A DNA stretch of 64,000 bases from Lachnospiraceae bacterium (GTDB lineage Bacteria; Bacillota; Clostridia; Lachnospirales; Lachnospiraceae): assembly GCA_015056735.1 (NCBI GenBank), contig SVFT01000001.1, positions 1 to 64,000 on the forward strand, in the 5' to 3' direction. Position 1 is the stretch's first letter; each line of letters begins with the position of its first letter. This document shows, one piece after another, positions 35,662 through 44,732 of the stretch. Made by a program: the position numbers and the translations under genes. The notes beneath the pieces are model-generated. The model made no database searches, was not told the DNA's origin, and saw only the letters and a program-made list of their open reading frames with translations.

Positions 35662-35689
35662 GAGCATCTACAGGATGCTCTTTTTTTTT
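35662..35689 (+). terminator. metY-metA terminator
   Basis: GAGCATC-tacag-GATGCTC followed by a run of nine T. Confidence 0.92.
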
Positions 35690-35722
35690 ATAAAAATTTT
35701 ATATAGCATAGCAAAAAAGATA

Positions 35723-35800
35723 TTAACTCCTATCGTGTCATATGATATAATTATTCTGAAAATTCTGAACTTAATTGCACAAAACACCGTACGATAGGAG
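35723..35800 (+). promoter_or_regulatory. Chemoreceptor promoter flanked by a 10-bp inverted repeat
   Basis: TTAACT (35723-35728), 17 bp and TATAAT (35746-35751) form a promoter. CTCCTATCGT (35727-35736) overlaps its -35/spacer, and the exact complement ACGATAGGAG (35791-35800) contains the ribosome site of the next gene. The left arm lies upstream of the expected transcription start, so pairing would be at the DNA level. Confidence 0.55.
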
Positions 35801-35807
35801 AATTCGG

Positions 35808-37484
35808 ATGAAAAAGACGAAAAACACTACCATAGCTGCAACTCTGAAATCCATGTTTTCATTTGCGAACGGTATGCTGGCGCTGAACTCGGTTCTGCTG
35901 ATCGCATTCCTTGCTGTCATCGCCTTCAATGTAGCGAACTTCTATAAAGTGGACTACGTAACAGAGACCAAGCAGATGGAGATCCGTAAGGATGTTCAGA
36001 CGATCAACAAACGTCTTCTCGTTGCACTTGCGGCGAATGATCCCGCTGTGACGCAGGAACAGGCGGACGATTTTGCAAAGCGTTTTGACAAGATCCAGGG
36101 ATACATCAATACGGTCGGCGATAACTTAAACGACGCTGCCCTGAAGTCGGAATTGACCGCTGACTGGCAGGCATTTTCTGATGCATCCTATAAGTTCCTT
36201 GATATCGTAAACAACGGACAGCCCGGAGAAGCGATCCAATACTACGATACGGCCTACAATGATATCTCCGAGAAGCTTGCCGATGCGCTCGACCTTGCAG
36301 GCAACAAAGCGGATGCGGCGATCGATGGGAAGTACACTCTGATCATGGCGCTGACGATCATAGCGATCGTTTTGGCGATCATTGTTTTGATCCTATGCAA
36401 CATGATCACAAGGAAGCGCTCCAATAAGCTTGTCAAGGAGATCTCCGACAGCCTCGCGATCCTTGTCGGTGCATCCGAAGAGATCGCAAAGGGCAATGTA
36501 CACGTTGCGATCGATTATGATAAGGAAGATGAGATCGGTAAAGTGGCGACGGAACTTCGCGAAGCACTTGCAACGATGGCAGGATACATCGATGAGATCA
36601 GCGAAGTGATGTCCACTATGGCGGCCGGCAATTTTGATATTCGTTTCAATGAAGACTTCAGGGGCGATTTCGTGGATATACAGGTTGCGGTCGATCGGTT
36701 TGCAGAGCAGATCTCAGCCAGCATGAACGAGATCATGATGGTGTCCGGTCAGGTATCCGGCGGTGCGGATCAGATCGCGGGTGCGGGACGTACCCTTGCG
36801 GAGAGCTGCACGGACCAGGCCAATATCGTAGAAGACCTTTCCGGTACGGTCAACAAGATCACCAAACAGATCGAAGACAATGCGCGTGAAGCCGGCAATA
36901 TCAGTCGCGAAGTGGATAACGTATCCGACGGCATCGTAGAAGGCAACGCAAAGATGCAGGATGTTGTGAACGCGATGAAAGAGATCGAAGCAACATCTCA
37001 GGAGATCGGTAAGATCATCGATACCATCAACAGCATCGCAGACCAGACCAACCTGCTTGCACTCAATGCTTCCATCGAGGCAGCCCGTGCAGGCGAAGCA
37101 GGCCGCGGCTTTGCAGTCGTAGCAAACGAAGTAAGTTCGCTTGCCGGCCAGTCTGTTGAGGCGGCACAGAATACGACCAAACTGATCGAAGCGGCGGTAA
37201 CGGCTGTGAACGATGGCATGCGCATCGCGAACGGTACGGCGGATGAGCTTTCCGCAATGGTTGATAAGGTAAAAGACATCAACGATAAGGTCAACAAGAT
37301 CGCGAAGGCTTCCGAAGCACAGGCGATCGCGGTGAAGGAACTGAACTCCAACATCGGCAACATCTCTTCCGGCGTCGAGACCAATGCGGCGACATCCGAA
37401 GAGAGTTCGGCACTGAGCATGGGCCTCAACGAACAGGCGGATTCCATGAAGGAACTCGTAAACCAGTTCAAGCTTCGTTCCTGA
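35808..37484 (+). CDS. Methyl-accepting chemotaxis protein with helical-bundle sensor
   Basis: A 558-aa chemoreceptor. Span 1 (about 25-48) and span 2 (about 182-204) enclose a ~135-residue helical outer domain like the four-helix-bundle sensors. A HAMP domain (about 210-265) and signalling coiled coil follow, with tip [23 protein letters not shown]. It differs from the first receptor in its sensor, so it likely reads another signal. Start at MKKTKNT after AGGAG. Confidence 0.93.
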   Translation: MKKTKNTTIAATLKSMFSFANGMLALNSVLLIAFLAVIAFNVANFYKVDYVTETKQMEIRKDVQTINKRLLVALAANDPAVTQEQADDFAKRFDKIQGYINTVGDNLNDAALKSELTADWQAFSDASYKFLDIVNNGQPGEAIQYYDTAYNDISEKLADALDLAGNKADAAIDGKYTLIMALTIIAIVLAIIVLILCNMITRKRSNKLVKEISDSLAILVGASEEIAKGNVHVAIDYDKEDEIGKVATELREALATMAGYIDEISEVMSTMAAGNFDIRFNEDFRGDFVDIQVAVDRFAEQISASMNEIMMVSGQVSGGADQIAGAGRTLAESCTDQANIVEDLSGTVNKITKQIEDNAREAGNISREVDNVSDGIVEGNAKMQDVVNAMKEIEATSQEIGKIIDTINSIADQTNLLALNASIEAARAGEAGRGFAVVANEVSSLAGQSVEAAQNTTKLIEAAVTAVNDGMRIANGTADELSAMVDKVKDINDKVNKIAKASEAQAIAVKELNSNIGNISSGVETNAATSEESSALSMGLNEQADSMKELVNQFKLRS

Positions 37485-37486
37485 AA

Positions 37487-37514
37487 TGAGCCAGGGGGAC
37501 GGGGTGCCTGGTCC
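37487..37514 (+). repeat. GAGCCAGG palindromic repeat, copy 1
   Basis: TGAGCCAGGGGGACGGGGTGCCTGGTCC follows the chemoreceptor stop codon. The ends CCAGG/CCTGG pair. Further copies are at 40589, 50886 and 53307, each beside a gene end. Confidence 0.75.
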
Positions 37515-37530
37515 AAAAATCGCAATATCA

Positions 37531-37564
37531 ATCCTCGGATTTCCGAAAGAGATCCGAGGATTTT
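37531..37564 (+). terminator. ATCCTCGGAT-type terminator repeat, copy 1
   Basis: ATCCTCGGAT pairs perfectly with ATCCGAGGAT and is followed by TTT. Related sequences recur at 40632, 51220 and 57628, and as incomplete forms near 54265 and 54541. Confidence 0.75.
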
Positions 37565-37626
37565 CATCGATGTATTCTTTTACGCCCCTCTGACGGATAG
37601 TATGTTAGAGACGGAAGGAGTTTGCT

Positions 37627-39870
37627 ATGTTGGAAATCTTGCGTAATAACATTCGGAGAGATCTGTATCGGAACCGGATTACATATCTTCTTATGGGATT
37701 GCTGATCGCTGTCGGCATGTATATTGCTTCTTCATTGGCGGCCATCACCTATTCCTATAATCTCGTCTGCGAGAAGAATTATATCGATTCCAATTATCAG
37801 GACGGACAGTTTTCCCTTAAGAAACCTCTGACGGATTCGGAGGAGTCTTTCCTGGAAAAGCAGGGCTATGGGCTGGAACGGATTTTTTCATTCGATCTTA
37901 AGCAGGAAGACGGCAGTATCCTTCGCATCTTTAAGAACCGCCAAAAGATCGATCTGCTGGTCCTTGATAAAGGGCATCATCCCAAGCAGCTGCAGGAGCT
38001 TGTACTGGACAAGTGCTATGCATCTTCAAACGGGATCGCAGTCGGAGACAGCATACAGCTTGGTTCGCAGTCGTATCAAGTCTGCGGGATCGGTTCTGTC
38101 ACGGATTATGATATGCCGTCCAGAGGACTGTCTGATTACAGCTCTGACAGTGAATCGTTCGGTCTCGTATTCCTGACAGATCAGGGATATGAAGCATTGC
38201 TCTCGCAGATCGGAGACGGCACAAGGCAGGAATATGTATACTCCTATAAGCTGCCGGAAGGCGGTACGGATGATGACCTCCGTGAGAAAATCCAGGCCTC
38301 CTTCGGTGCAAACGCGAATGTCCTTACGTTTGTTCCGCGGGCCAATAATGAGAGAATGTGTTCTGCCGTGGCGGATGGATTTGCATATGAGATAGCCGGT
38401 TTTATCATCGGGATCGGGTTACTGGTCCTCGTGTCCGTCGTATTCTATCTTGGAATAAAATCTGCGATCGAGAAGGAAAGCGCTTCTATCGGGTCACTTT
38501 ATGCCATGGGTGTGAAGAAGACATATGTGATCATCATGTATCTGGCGCCGCCGACGCTGATCGCATTTGTCGCAGGATCGCTGGGATGGCTGGCCGGAAT
38601 ATGGTTCAGCGCGGCAGAGCTCATTTCCAATTCCGATTATTACTGCATACCCTATGTCCCGATCCGGACATCGCCGCTCATTTTTGTTTATTGCGTACTG
38701 GTACCTCCGATCGTTTGTTTTCTGATCAATTTTTTCAGATTAAACAGGGTCTTTTCGATGGCACCGGTGGCGCTACTCAAGGGAACGATCAACAATGATG
38801 TCCGGCAGTACAGAAGTCGGGGAAAAGGGCGCAGCATCCTGTGCGATCTGATCTTTTCACGTTTCTTAAAGGATATAGGACTATTTGCCGTTCTCCTGAT
38901 CGGATCCCTTGTGTCCGGAATGATCTATATGCTGGGAATCGGGATCGGCCAGTTTGTAAACAATATTGAAGAAAAGCTTCCGCAGGAGATCAACTATGAG
39001 TATGTGTATGACCTCATGGAAGATTCGGATGCGCCGGTAAAGACGGGTGAAGCGGTATACAAAAAGGTCTTTAAGATCGGCGACGAGGAATATATGTCCG
39101 ATATTCAATTCATCGGGCTTGAACCGACCGGTCAGTTCTTCCACGTGGATACGAAAGATCTGAACGGAAAAGTGCTGATCAGCAGCGCGGTCGCTTCACA
39201 CTATGACCTGGAGGAAAATGACGAGTTCACCGTATATGATGACCTGACGGGAAAAGCATATACGTTCTCCGTCGCCGGTATAGCAGATTATGATGTTATG
39301 TTAACTGCCTATATGGACATCGACGATCTGCGCGAACTGCTGGGCAAGGGAAAAGTTTATAACAGCATATACGCGAACGAGGTCTGCGATTACGCACCGT
39401 CGGAGCTGCGCGGCTCATATAAGAGGATAGACTATCTGAAACCGGTTGAGAGCTTTAATCTCGAGTCGGGGAGAATGCGGATATTCTTAATAACGGTATC
39501 ATTACTCTTTTATATGGCGATGGTCATTTTCATCGTGCGGTTCTCCGTAAACGGAGGGATGCATCATATCGCGATCCACTCTGTACTGGGATACAGCAAC
39601 AGGGAACTTCAACTGATCTTTCTCTCCAGTACGGCGGTATTCACTGTTTTGTGCGGGATCGTCGGATTGCTTACGGGGTTCGGATTCTCCGGTATCGTCG
39701 TCCGGTACCTGATGAATACAACCCCCATCGGGATTCATTTAAAATATCCCGTTGTGTCGTTCATAAGAGATGTCGCTGTTGTGATCTTCGTATATCTGAT
39801 AGCGGCGTTCGGTCCTTCCCGGCAGATCAAAACAATAAACGAGCTTGATCTTGTACGGGCAAACGAATAG
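37627..39870 (+). CDS. FtsX-type ABC transporter permease, 747 aa
   Basis: A large permease of the MacB/FtsX superfamily. One N-terminal span (about 18-40) is followed by an outer domain (about 45-255), three spans (about 260-380), a second outer domain (about 435-610) and a last three-span block (about 615-740). This duplicated layout is typical of full-length exporters of peptides or antibiotics. The ATPase gene follows 19 bp later. A 290-bp degraded copy of codons around 160-260 is found at 50.6 kb beside the double-glycine peptides. Substrate unknown. Confidence 0.88.
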   Translation: MLEILRNNIRRDLYRNRITYLLMGLLIAVGMYIASSLAAITYSYNLVCEKNYIDSNYQDGQFSLKKPLTDSEESFLEKQGYGLERIFSFDLKQEDGSILRIFKNRQKIDLLVLDKGHHPKQLQELVLDKCYASSNGIAVGDSIQLGSQSYQVCGIGSVTDYDMPSRGLSDYSSDSESFGLVFLTDQGYEALLSQIGDGTRQEYVYSYKLPEGGTDDDLREKIQASFGANANVLTFVPRANNERMCSAVADGFAYEIAGFIIGIGLLVLVSVVFYLGIKSAIEKESASIGSLYAMGVKKTYVIIMYLAPPTLIAFVAGSLGWLAGIWFSAAELISNSDYYCIPYVPIRTSPLIFVYCVLVPPIVCFLINFFRLNRVFSMAPVALLKGTINNDVRQYRSRGKGRSILCDLIFSRFLKDIGLFAVLLIGSLVSGMIYMLGIGIGQFVNNIEEKLPQEINYEYVYDLMEDSDAPVKTGEAVYKKVFKIGDEEYMSDIQFIGLEPTGQFFHVDTKDLNGKVLISSAVASHYDLEENDEFTVYDDLTGKAYTFSVAGIADYDVMLTAYMDIDDLRELLGKGKVYNSIYANEVCDYAPSELRGSYKRIDYLKPVESFNLESGRMRIFLITVSLLFYMAMVIFIVRFSVNGGMHHIAIHSVLGYSNRELQLIFLSSTAVFTVLCGIVGLLTGFGFSGIVVRYLMNTTPIGIHLKYPVVSFIRDVAVVIFVYLIAAFGPSRQIKTINELDLVRANE

Positions 39871-39889
39871 AGAAAGGCGGCTGGGTTTC

Positions 39890-40588
39890 ATGATAACTGT
39901 TAGCAATATAAAGAAAACATATGGCAGCGGAAGCGGTAAGGTTGAAGCGTTAAAAGGTGTTTCCTGCACCATTGAGGCAGGAGAAAAGTGCGTGATCATC
40001 GGCTCATCCGGTAGCGGAAAATCAACCTTGCTGAACTGCATCGGCGGTTTGGAAACACCGGATGAGGGCGAGATACTGGTTGACGGAACAGAGATCACGC
40101 ACCTTAAAAAAGAGGACTTGCGGTGTTTTCGAAGAGATAAATTGGGTTTTGTATTCCAATTCTATAATCTGCTCCCCAATCTGTGCGTCAGGGATAATAT
40201 CAGAGTCGGAGCGGGGCTGAGCAAATCGCCGATGGACTATGAGATGCTGTTGCATACCTTGGGGCTTGAGCGACTTGAGAAAATGTATCCGCCCGAACTG
40301 TCCGGCGGCCAACAGCAGAGGGTTTCCATCGCAAGGGCACTGATCAAGAATTCACCGGTGCTTCTGTGCGACGAGCCGACGGGTGCTTTGGATTCCGTAA
40401 CTTCCAAAGAGATCCTGAAACTGCTTGAGGAGATCAATAAGCAGTATGGGACAACGATCGTCATGGTCACACATAACAATGCGATCCCCAAAATGATGGA
40501 TACGACGATCGTGATGAAGGACGGTCTGATCGTAAGAACGGAAAAGAATTCGAATCCTGTGCCGGCTGAAGAACTGGACGATCTGTAA
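39890..40588 (+). CDS. ABC transporter ATPase (MacB/LolD type)
   Basis: A 232-aa ATPase partner of the FtsX permease. Walker A GSSGSGKST, Q-loop FVFQFYNLLPNL, signature LSGGQQQRVSIARAL, Walker B LLCDEPTGALDS. I use the ATG of MITVSNIKK; the ORF can be extended 45 nt upstream into the permease tail. Two-gene exporters of this kind often act in antibiotic-peptide resistance or peptide export; no sensor kinase adjoins it. The stop is followed at once by a GAGCCAGG repeat. Confidence 0.9.
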   Translation: MITVSNIKKTYGSGSGKVEALKGVSCTIEAGEKCVIIGSSGSGKSTLLNCIGGLETPDEGEILVDGTEITHLKKEDLRCFRRDKLGFVFQFYNLLPNLCVRDNIRVGAGLSKSPMDYEMLLHTLGLERLEKMYPPELSGGQQQRVSIARALIKNSPVLLCDEPTGALDSVTSKEILKLLEEINKQYGTTIVMVTHNNAIPKMMDTTIVMKDGLIVRTEKNSNPVPAEELDDL

Positions 40589-40616
40589 TGAGCCAGGGGG
40601 ACGGGGTGCCTGGTCC
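40589..40616 (+). repeat. GAGCCAGG palindromic repeat, copy 2
   Basis: Identical to copy 1 over 28 bases and placed directly after the TAA of the ABC ATPase gene, again followed by a CTCGG-type hairpin. Confidence 0.75.
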
Positions 40617-40631
40617 AAAATAGCAATGTCA

Positions 40632-40668
40632 ATCCTCGGATTTCAGCGATGAGGTCCGGGGATTTTTT
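40632..40668 (+). terminator. ATCCTCGGAT-type terminator repeat, copy 2
   Basis: ATCCTCGGATTTC...GAGGTCCGGGGATTTTTT closes the ABC operon. The stem has a few mismatches and a strong T-run. Nearly the same sequence appears at 57628-57667. Confidence 0.75.
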
Positions 40669-40694
40669 CTGCAAAATGAAGTTTCTACCTGCAC

Positions 40695-40723
40695 TTGCAA
40701 TATACACACGAAACGGGTATAAT
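40695..40723 (+). promoter_or_regulatory. higBA promoter, leaderless type
   Basis: TTGCAA (40695-40700), 17 bp and TATAAT (40718-40723). The ATG of higB begins at 40730, six bases after the -10 box, so the transcript probably starts at or next to the start codon. The block CTTGCAATATACACACGAA is echoed at 44451 and 51262. Confidence 0.65.
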
Positions 40724-40729
40724 TGAATT

Positions 40730-41014
40730 ATGATAAAGAGCTTTGCTGATAAGGAAACAGAAAAGATATATAAACAGATTTTTTCCAAAAAGTTACCGCA
40801 TGATATTCAGCGGATAGCGCTTCGTAAGTTGATCATGATCGATAATGCTACACGGTTGGAAGATTTGCGTGTCCCACCGGGGAACCATCTGGAACCTCTT
40901 AGCGGGGGTCGCGAGGGGCAGTACAGTATTCGAATCAACGATCAATATAGGATCTGCTTTAAAGAAGAGAAGAATGAATTCTATGATGTAGAGATTGTAG
41001 ATTACCATCGCTAG
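40730..41014 (+). CDS. higB: HigB-like toxin
   Basis: A 94-aa RelE/HigB-type ribosome-dependent mRNase toxin. Family features: KIYKQIFSKKLPHDIQ at the start, PPGNHLEPLSGGREGQYSIRINDQYRICF in the core, and a C-terminal DVEIVDYHR. The order toxin-first, antitoxin-second is typical for HigBA. There is no ribosome site because the promoter is almost on the ATG; leaderless translation is likely. The antitoxin gene follows 13 bp later with its own ribosome site. Confidence 0.92.
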   Translation: MIKSFADKETEKIYKQIFSKKLPHDIQRIALRKLIMIDNATRLEDLRVPPGNHLEPLSGGREGQYSIRINDQYRICFKEEKNEFYDVEIVDYHR

Positions 41015-41027
41015 GAAGGAGGACCAC

Positions 41028-41330
41028 ATGACCAATCATATCGAAACGCCGACTATGGGCGAGATTCTGTCGGAAGAATTTATGGAACCGCTGGGAGTAT
41101 CGGCATACAGACTTGCACGTGAGATTCATGTTCCGGTATCGCGCATTCAGGATATTTTGCATAACAGAAGGAAGGTTACGGTCGACACGTCTATCCGTTT
41201 GGCGAAATACTTTGGGGTCTCCGACAGATTTTTCCTGAATATGCAGAACGATATCGACATCAGAGAAGTAAAGATAGCTCTGAATTCTGATATTGAATCG
41301 ATCAATCCATATCAGGCGGCAGTGATGTAA
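41028..41330 (+). CDS. higA: HigA-like antitoxin
   Basis: A 100-aa antitoxin with a lambda-repressor-like HTH (MGEILSEEFMEPLGVSAYRLAREIHVPVSRIQDIL). It should neutralise HigB and repress the operon. AAGGAGG precedes the ATG. The C-terminal ~25 residues are less conserved in such proteins. A dispersed TCCGGC hairpin follows. Confidence 0.92.
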   Translation: MTNHIETPTMGEILSEEFMEPLGVSAYRLAREIHVPVSRIQDILHNRRKVTVDTSIRLAKYFGVSDRFFLNMQNDIDIREVKIALNSDIESINPYQAAVM

Positions 41331-41372
41331 TGTCTCGGGAAGGACGTTGCGTGATCCAGACTATATTTCTCG

Positions 41373-41402
41373 TCCGGCTGTCATATGATGGCCGGATTTT
41401 CT
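41373..41402 (+). terminator. TCCGGC hairpin repeat, copy 1
   Basis: TCCGGCTGTCATATGATGGCCGGATTTT: the arms CCGGC/GCCGG close a loop holding the palindrome CATATG. Five copies occur in the window, all on the plus strand; this one follows higA. Confidence 0.8.
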
Positions 41403-41459
41403 GTAATGTAATAGGCGCATCAGGGAGTTCCGGACGGTATAGAATATGAGAAAATCTGT

Positions 41460-41487
41460 GGGCAGGCGTAAGGCTTGCCCCTTTTTT
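41460..41487 (+). terminator. Terminator-like hairpin
   Basis: GGGCAGGC-gtaag-GCTTGCCC followed by CTTTTTTG. Apart from this and the repeat above, the gap 41331-41706 holds a TATAAT near 41570 and one possible 27-codon GTG ORF (41607-41690) that I do not trust. Confidence 0.6.
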
Positions 41488-41706
41488 GTTTGTGACTAAT
41501 TTCCCTGTCGCATTCTGAAAAAATATTTCGTATAAACTTTCGAAGGAAAAGTATAGCATGATATAATGGCGATGATACGGAAACGTGATTCGTACAGAGG
41601 ACCACAGTGCTTAACAGCGTAGAAGCAGATCCTGCCATTCCGTGGTACGGGCCTGTGTATTTGAATGAGCTTTATGGGGTAGCGAAATAAGGGGGAAACA
41701 AGCAAT

Positions 41707-42783
41707 ATGATGGGAAGTATTAGAATAAAACTGATCGGTTCACTTCTGTTTGGACTGATGATGTTCCTGACGAATTTCTGTGGGAGAGGATCTGCTGTCA
41801 GTGTGCATGCTCGGAATGTGAGTAATGAAAGTGAGCTGGCGTCTGCGATTTCTGATGAGGAGTCTGAAATCACCTTGACAAGCTATATAAGGTGGGGGAG
41901 GATCACAAATATTGGACATACTTGCACGATCAATTTGGCTGGTTATGGAATATCAGGACCAGACCCTCTGGATGTTACCAATAATGGTAGGTTAACAATA
42001 AATGGAACGGGGAGTATTCATGAATTGGATATTAGAGGCGGCGGTAGCGCTACTTTAAGCACCGGAATCAGCATTCAAGATCTCGACCTCTCTGACGGTA
42101 CGTTCACGATGGACGGCGGAACCATAGCCGGCACTCTTTTCACAAGTCCAAATACAACTTGCACGTTGAACTCGGTCACTGTTCGAAACATCATCATGGT
42201 AGGCGGCACAATCACCATTACAGGCGGCACGATTTCCGGCAACATTAACTTGAGTGGCGGAACGCTTATTAAGAACGGCGGCCAAATAACTGGCGATATT
42301 GAACTTCGTGGCGGTACTTTCATTGATAACACCAGCTCCGGTTCATCTTCGTCAGGCTCGTCTGATAGTTCTGACAAGAAAAGCTCTCACAAAAAGCACA
42401 CCACGGCCTCTGCAGATTACGACTACTCTGAACAGAACGGTCAGTTTGTCTACGGTGGACTGGTTGACGGCGTGTTTGCCCCGACGACCATGATCCCTGC
42501 ATCGGCGTATCCGAAGTTTAACAGCTTTCTGGTTAAGAAAATGAGTGCCGCTGAAGCAGGATCTACGCTCTCTGTAAACGCAGACCCGTGGACCAGCATC
42601 AATAAGGCGGTCGCAGATACTTTTACGGAAAAAGGGGACATAGGGCTGGCGATCAAGTACACGCAGGGAGGAGTTCCGCTCCAAGTCACGATCCCGGCCG
42701 GCGAGAACCTGTCAGAGCAGCTTGATGAGAACGGCTCATTGGTTTTCCTAAGCTTGCACAGCTCTACGGGGCAGCTCCTGTAA
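41707..42783 (+). CDS. Secreted beta-helix-like repeat protein, 358 aa
   Basis: A signal peptide (about 1-35, hydrophobic LIGSLLFGLMMFL, ending near SVHA) leads into a Gly/Thr/Ile/Asn-rich region (about 60-210). It contains short repeats such as GGTITITGGTISGNINLSGGTL that suggest a right-handed beta-helix. A Ser/Lys/His-rich linker (about 212-240) and a C-terminal ~115-residue globular part follow. No anchor motif is seen. AAGGGGGA lies before the ATG. The GGTI-type repeats recall adhesins and cell-surface fibre proteins; function unknown. Confidence 0.75.
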   Translation: MMGSIRIKLIGSLLFGLMMFLTNFCGRGSAVSVHARNVSNESELASAISDEESEITLTSYIRWGRITNIGHTCTINLAGYGISGPDPLDVTNNGRLTINGTGSIHELDIRGGGSATLSTGISIQDLDLSDGTFTMDGGTIAGTLFTSPNTTCTLNSVTVRNIIMVGGTITITGGTISGNINLSGGTLIKNGGQITGDIELRGGTFIDNTSSGSSSSGSSDSSDKKSSHKKHTTASADYDYSEQNGQFVYGGLVDGVFAPTTMIPASAYPKFNSFLVKKMSAAEAGSTLSVNADPWTSINKAVADTFTEKGDIGLAIKYTQGGVPLQVTIPAGENLSEQLDENGSLVFLSLHSSTGQLL

Positions 42784-42834
42784 CAGAGCAGACAGAATGA
42801 GCCTTGAGAGCGGAGATGGGAGGAGAATGAGTAT

Positions 42835-43968
42835 ATGAATATGAATAAGAGCATTTTTGCAAGTTTTTTCATGTTTCTAATTGTGAGTTGTATTGCAGGA
42901 TGCGCTGCTTCCGAGACGCAGAATAGTAAGACTGTCGGAATGACAGAAACGGTTACTGCAAACGAAGGTGCTTCGGCTGAAGAATCGGATAAGAACGAAA
43001 AGGGGACTGTGGTTATTCTGGCGACCGGTGGCACGATTGCCGGTGCGGGAGAAGCGGGAAAAGAGACCGGTTACAAGCCGGGGACTTTAACCGTGGACTC
43101 GTTGATAAATGCAATTCCCGGACTTACTGATATTTCAAATATTAAGGCTGAACAGATTTGCAATGTTAATTCTGATGACATCACATCTGAAATCTGGATA
43201 GAATTGGCCAATAGAATAAATGAAATGGCTCAGGATGAGAATATTTCCGGATTTGTTATTACTCATGGAACAGACACAATGGAAGAAACTGCGTTTTTTC
43301 TGAACCTGGCAGTCAAAACAGATAAGCCGGTTGTCTTGACAGGATCAATGAGACCTGCGACTGCAATATCGGCAGACGGATCTATGAATCTCTATCAGGC
43401 TGTTTGTGTCGCTGCTTCAAAAGAAAGCAGAGGAAAGGGAGTGATGGTTGTTTTCTCTGACAAGATCTTCTCGGCACGGTCAGTGAAAAAGGTGAGCACA
43501 TATAATGTGATGGCAATTTCCGCGGGTGAAACAGGCAGTATCGGAGTAGTTCGGAATAATGAAGTATCCTTTTATGAGGAAACTACCAGAAAACACACTG
43601 TTGACACGGAATTTGATGTGAAAGGTGTAACCAAACTTCCTAATGTTCAGATCGTTTATTTTGCAGTTGACGCGGATCCTGAAATGGTAAAATATGCAGC
43701 AGAGCACGCTGATGGACTGGTAATAGCAGGGGCCGGTGCCGGAGAGTTCAGTGAAGGATTTATTGATGCTATCAATGGATTTGATATTCCCGTGGTGATC
43801 AGTTCAAGAATAGATGATGGAATTATTACACAGGATGCGGTTTTATGCGATAAGACTGTAGCAGCAAACGATCTTTCACCACAAAAGGCCGCGATACTTC
43901 TTCGCCTGGCAATTATGAATAAAACTACAACAAAGGATGAACTGGTCAGACTTTTTGATACATACTGA
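42835..43968 (+). CDS. ansB: L-asparaginase II, lipoprotein
   Basis: A 377-aa asparaginase. The signal peptide ends in the lipobox SCIAGC, so it is anchored outside the membrane. After a Glu/Ser/Thr-rich linker (to about residue 57) the catalytic domain begins: nucleophile Thr in LATGGTIAG, the second Thr with the Asp in THGTDTMEET, then TGSMRPATAISADGSMNL. It converts external asparagine to aspartate and ammonia. GGGAGGAG precedes the start. The gene is AT-rich compared with the core region and sits in the accessory block. Confidence 0.93.
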   Translation: MNMNKSIFASFFMFLIVSCIAGCAASETQNSKTVGMTETVTANEGASAEESDKNEKGTVVILATGGTIAGAGEAGKETGYKPGTLTVDSLINAIPGLTDISNIKAEQICNVNSDDITSEIWIELANRINEMAQDENISGFVITHGTDTMEETAFFLNLAVKTDKPVVLTGSMRPATAISADGSMNLYQAVCVAASKESRGKGVMVVFSDKIFSARSVKKVSTYNVMAISAGETGSIGVVRNNEVSFYEETTRKHTVDTEFDVKGVTKLPNVQIVYFAVDADPEMVKYAAEHADGLVIAGAGAGEFSEGFIDAINGFDIPVVISSRIDDGIITQDAVLCDKTVAANDLSPQKAAILLRLAIMNKTTTKDELVRLFDTY

Positions 43969-44028
43969 TTTGCTAACGCCTGATGATACTGACGAATCGT
44001 TTTCTGTATAAAACGGGATGTATTTGCG

Positions 44029-44061
44029 TCCGGCTGTCATACGATGGCCGGATTTTTTTTT
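44029..44061 (+). terminator. TCCGGC hairpin repeat, copy 2
   Basis: TCCGGCTGTCATACGATGGCCGGA with a run of nine T, 60 bp after ansB. One base change (CATACG) breaks the inner palindrome while the stem is kept. Confidence 0.85.
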
Positions 44062-44090
44062 GTCCTATTTTCTGATCAGAGCAACTGGAG

Positions 44091-44417
44091 ATGGACTATC
44101 CGGATCCTAAGGATGCCGTTTTCTATGAAGTAGTTATGGAAAAAAGAAAAAGCGACGATGCATATCTTGTTACCGGCAATATCAAGCATTTTCCGGAAAA
44201 GCATTTTGTAGTAACACCACGCGAGATGCTCGATATTTTTTTCTTTTTAGTCTATGCCTGCTGGTTTGCAACAAAGGGAAAATGTGTGCAGAAGGATGAT
44301 GCCACTGAAGTGATCGAAAAGATACGTAATGCTGACCTTGCGACCTGGCGCATATGTCGCCGGAAGAGTTTCGAAAGGTATTGCAACAGTAGTATCTTCC
44401 GCTATCAGTTTTCCTGA
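44091..44417 (+). pseudogene. Remnant of a PIN-domain toxin and a possible antitoxin tail
   Basis: Residues 1-48 of the ORF (DPKDAVFYEVVMEKRKSDDAYLVTGNIKHFP...VTPREMLDI) match the C-terminal third of a common family of PIN-type ribonuclease toxins. The N-terminal two thirds with the first catalytic acids are missing; the hairpin repeat stands in their place. The remainder turns into unrelated sequence. Near the end, another frame reads HMSPEEFRKVLQQ and stops, which looks like the end of a small antitoxin. I read this as a decayed toxin-antitoxin pair. Confidence 0.65.
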
Positions 44418-44452
44418 TAACAGACGATCAGATCAAATGATCATAAAAGTAC

Positions 44453-44546
44453 TTGCAATTTACACACCAATGCTAGTATAATCTGATCATATCAATCGCC
44501 GATATGGTATAAGCGGCGGGATGAACAGGATCGCGACAGGCGATCG
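44453..44546 (+). promoter_or_regulatory. Promoter and structured start of the Met-leader transcript
   Basis: TTGCAA (44453-44458), 18 bp and TATAAT (44477-44482). The early transcript can form CGCCG/CGGCG (44497-44518) and the perfect hairpin GATCGC-gacag-GCGATC (44530-44546), which ends where the GGGAGG ribosome site of the leader peptide begins. Confidence 0.65.
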
Positions 44547-44558
44547 GGAGGTTTTATC

Positions 44559-44657
44559 ATGAGCAGCAACAGAATCGAAAGAAAGGAAATGGCAGTTATG
44601 ATGATGTCCATGATGTGCATGTGCATGCATATCCATGGATCATTTGTCGTGCCTTAA
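44559..44657 (+). CDS. Methionine-rich leader peptide, 32 aa
   Basis: The ORF (too short for the track) reads MSSNRIERKEMAVMMMSMMC, then MCMHIHGSFVVP. Nine of 32 codons are ATG, eight of them between codons 11 and 23. GGGAGG lies seven bases before the start. It is followed by a terminator and then msrA-metQNI-msrC. Codons 30-32 and the stop contain TCGTGCCT (44647-44654), which is exactly complementary to AGGCACGA (44693-44700) in the left arm and loop of that terminator. The layout is that of a leader peptide of an amino-acid attenuator. The Met-Cys-His run could instead bind metal or be an oxidation target; codon use and position favour attenuation. Confidence 0.75.
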   Translation: MSSNRIERKEMAVMMMSMMCMCMHIHGSFVVP

Positions 44658-44686
44658 ACCTTTCCTGAGCATATACAGGATATTTG

Positions 44687-44718
44687 AATGACAGGCACGA
44701 AAGTGTCTGTCATTTTTT
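44687..44718 (+). terminator. Attenuator terminator upstream of msrA
   Basis: AATGACAGGCAC-gaaa-GTGTCTGTCATT followed by TTTTTT, a strong intrinsic terminator located between the leader peptide stop and msrA. Its left arm overlaps the segment that can pair with the end of the leader ORF. Confidence 0.85.
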
Positions 44719-44732
44719 GTTGCACAAAATAG

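Noticed and set aside
34729-35667. 312-aa minus-strand ORF opposite metA
   Set aside because: Shadow of metA, same reasoning.
41607-41690. 27-codon GTG ORF (MLNSVEADPAIPWYGPVYLN...)
   Set aside because: A fair ribosome site exists but there is no other support; composition could equally be a decayed gene end.
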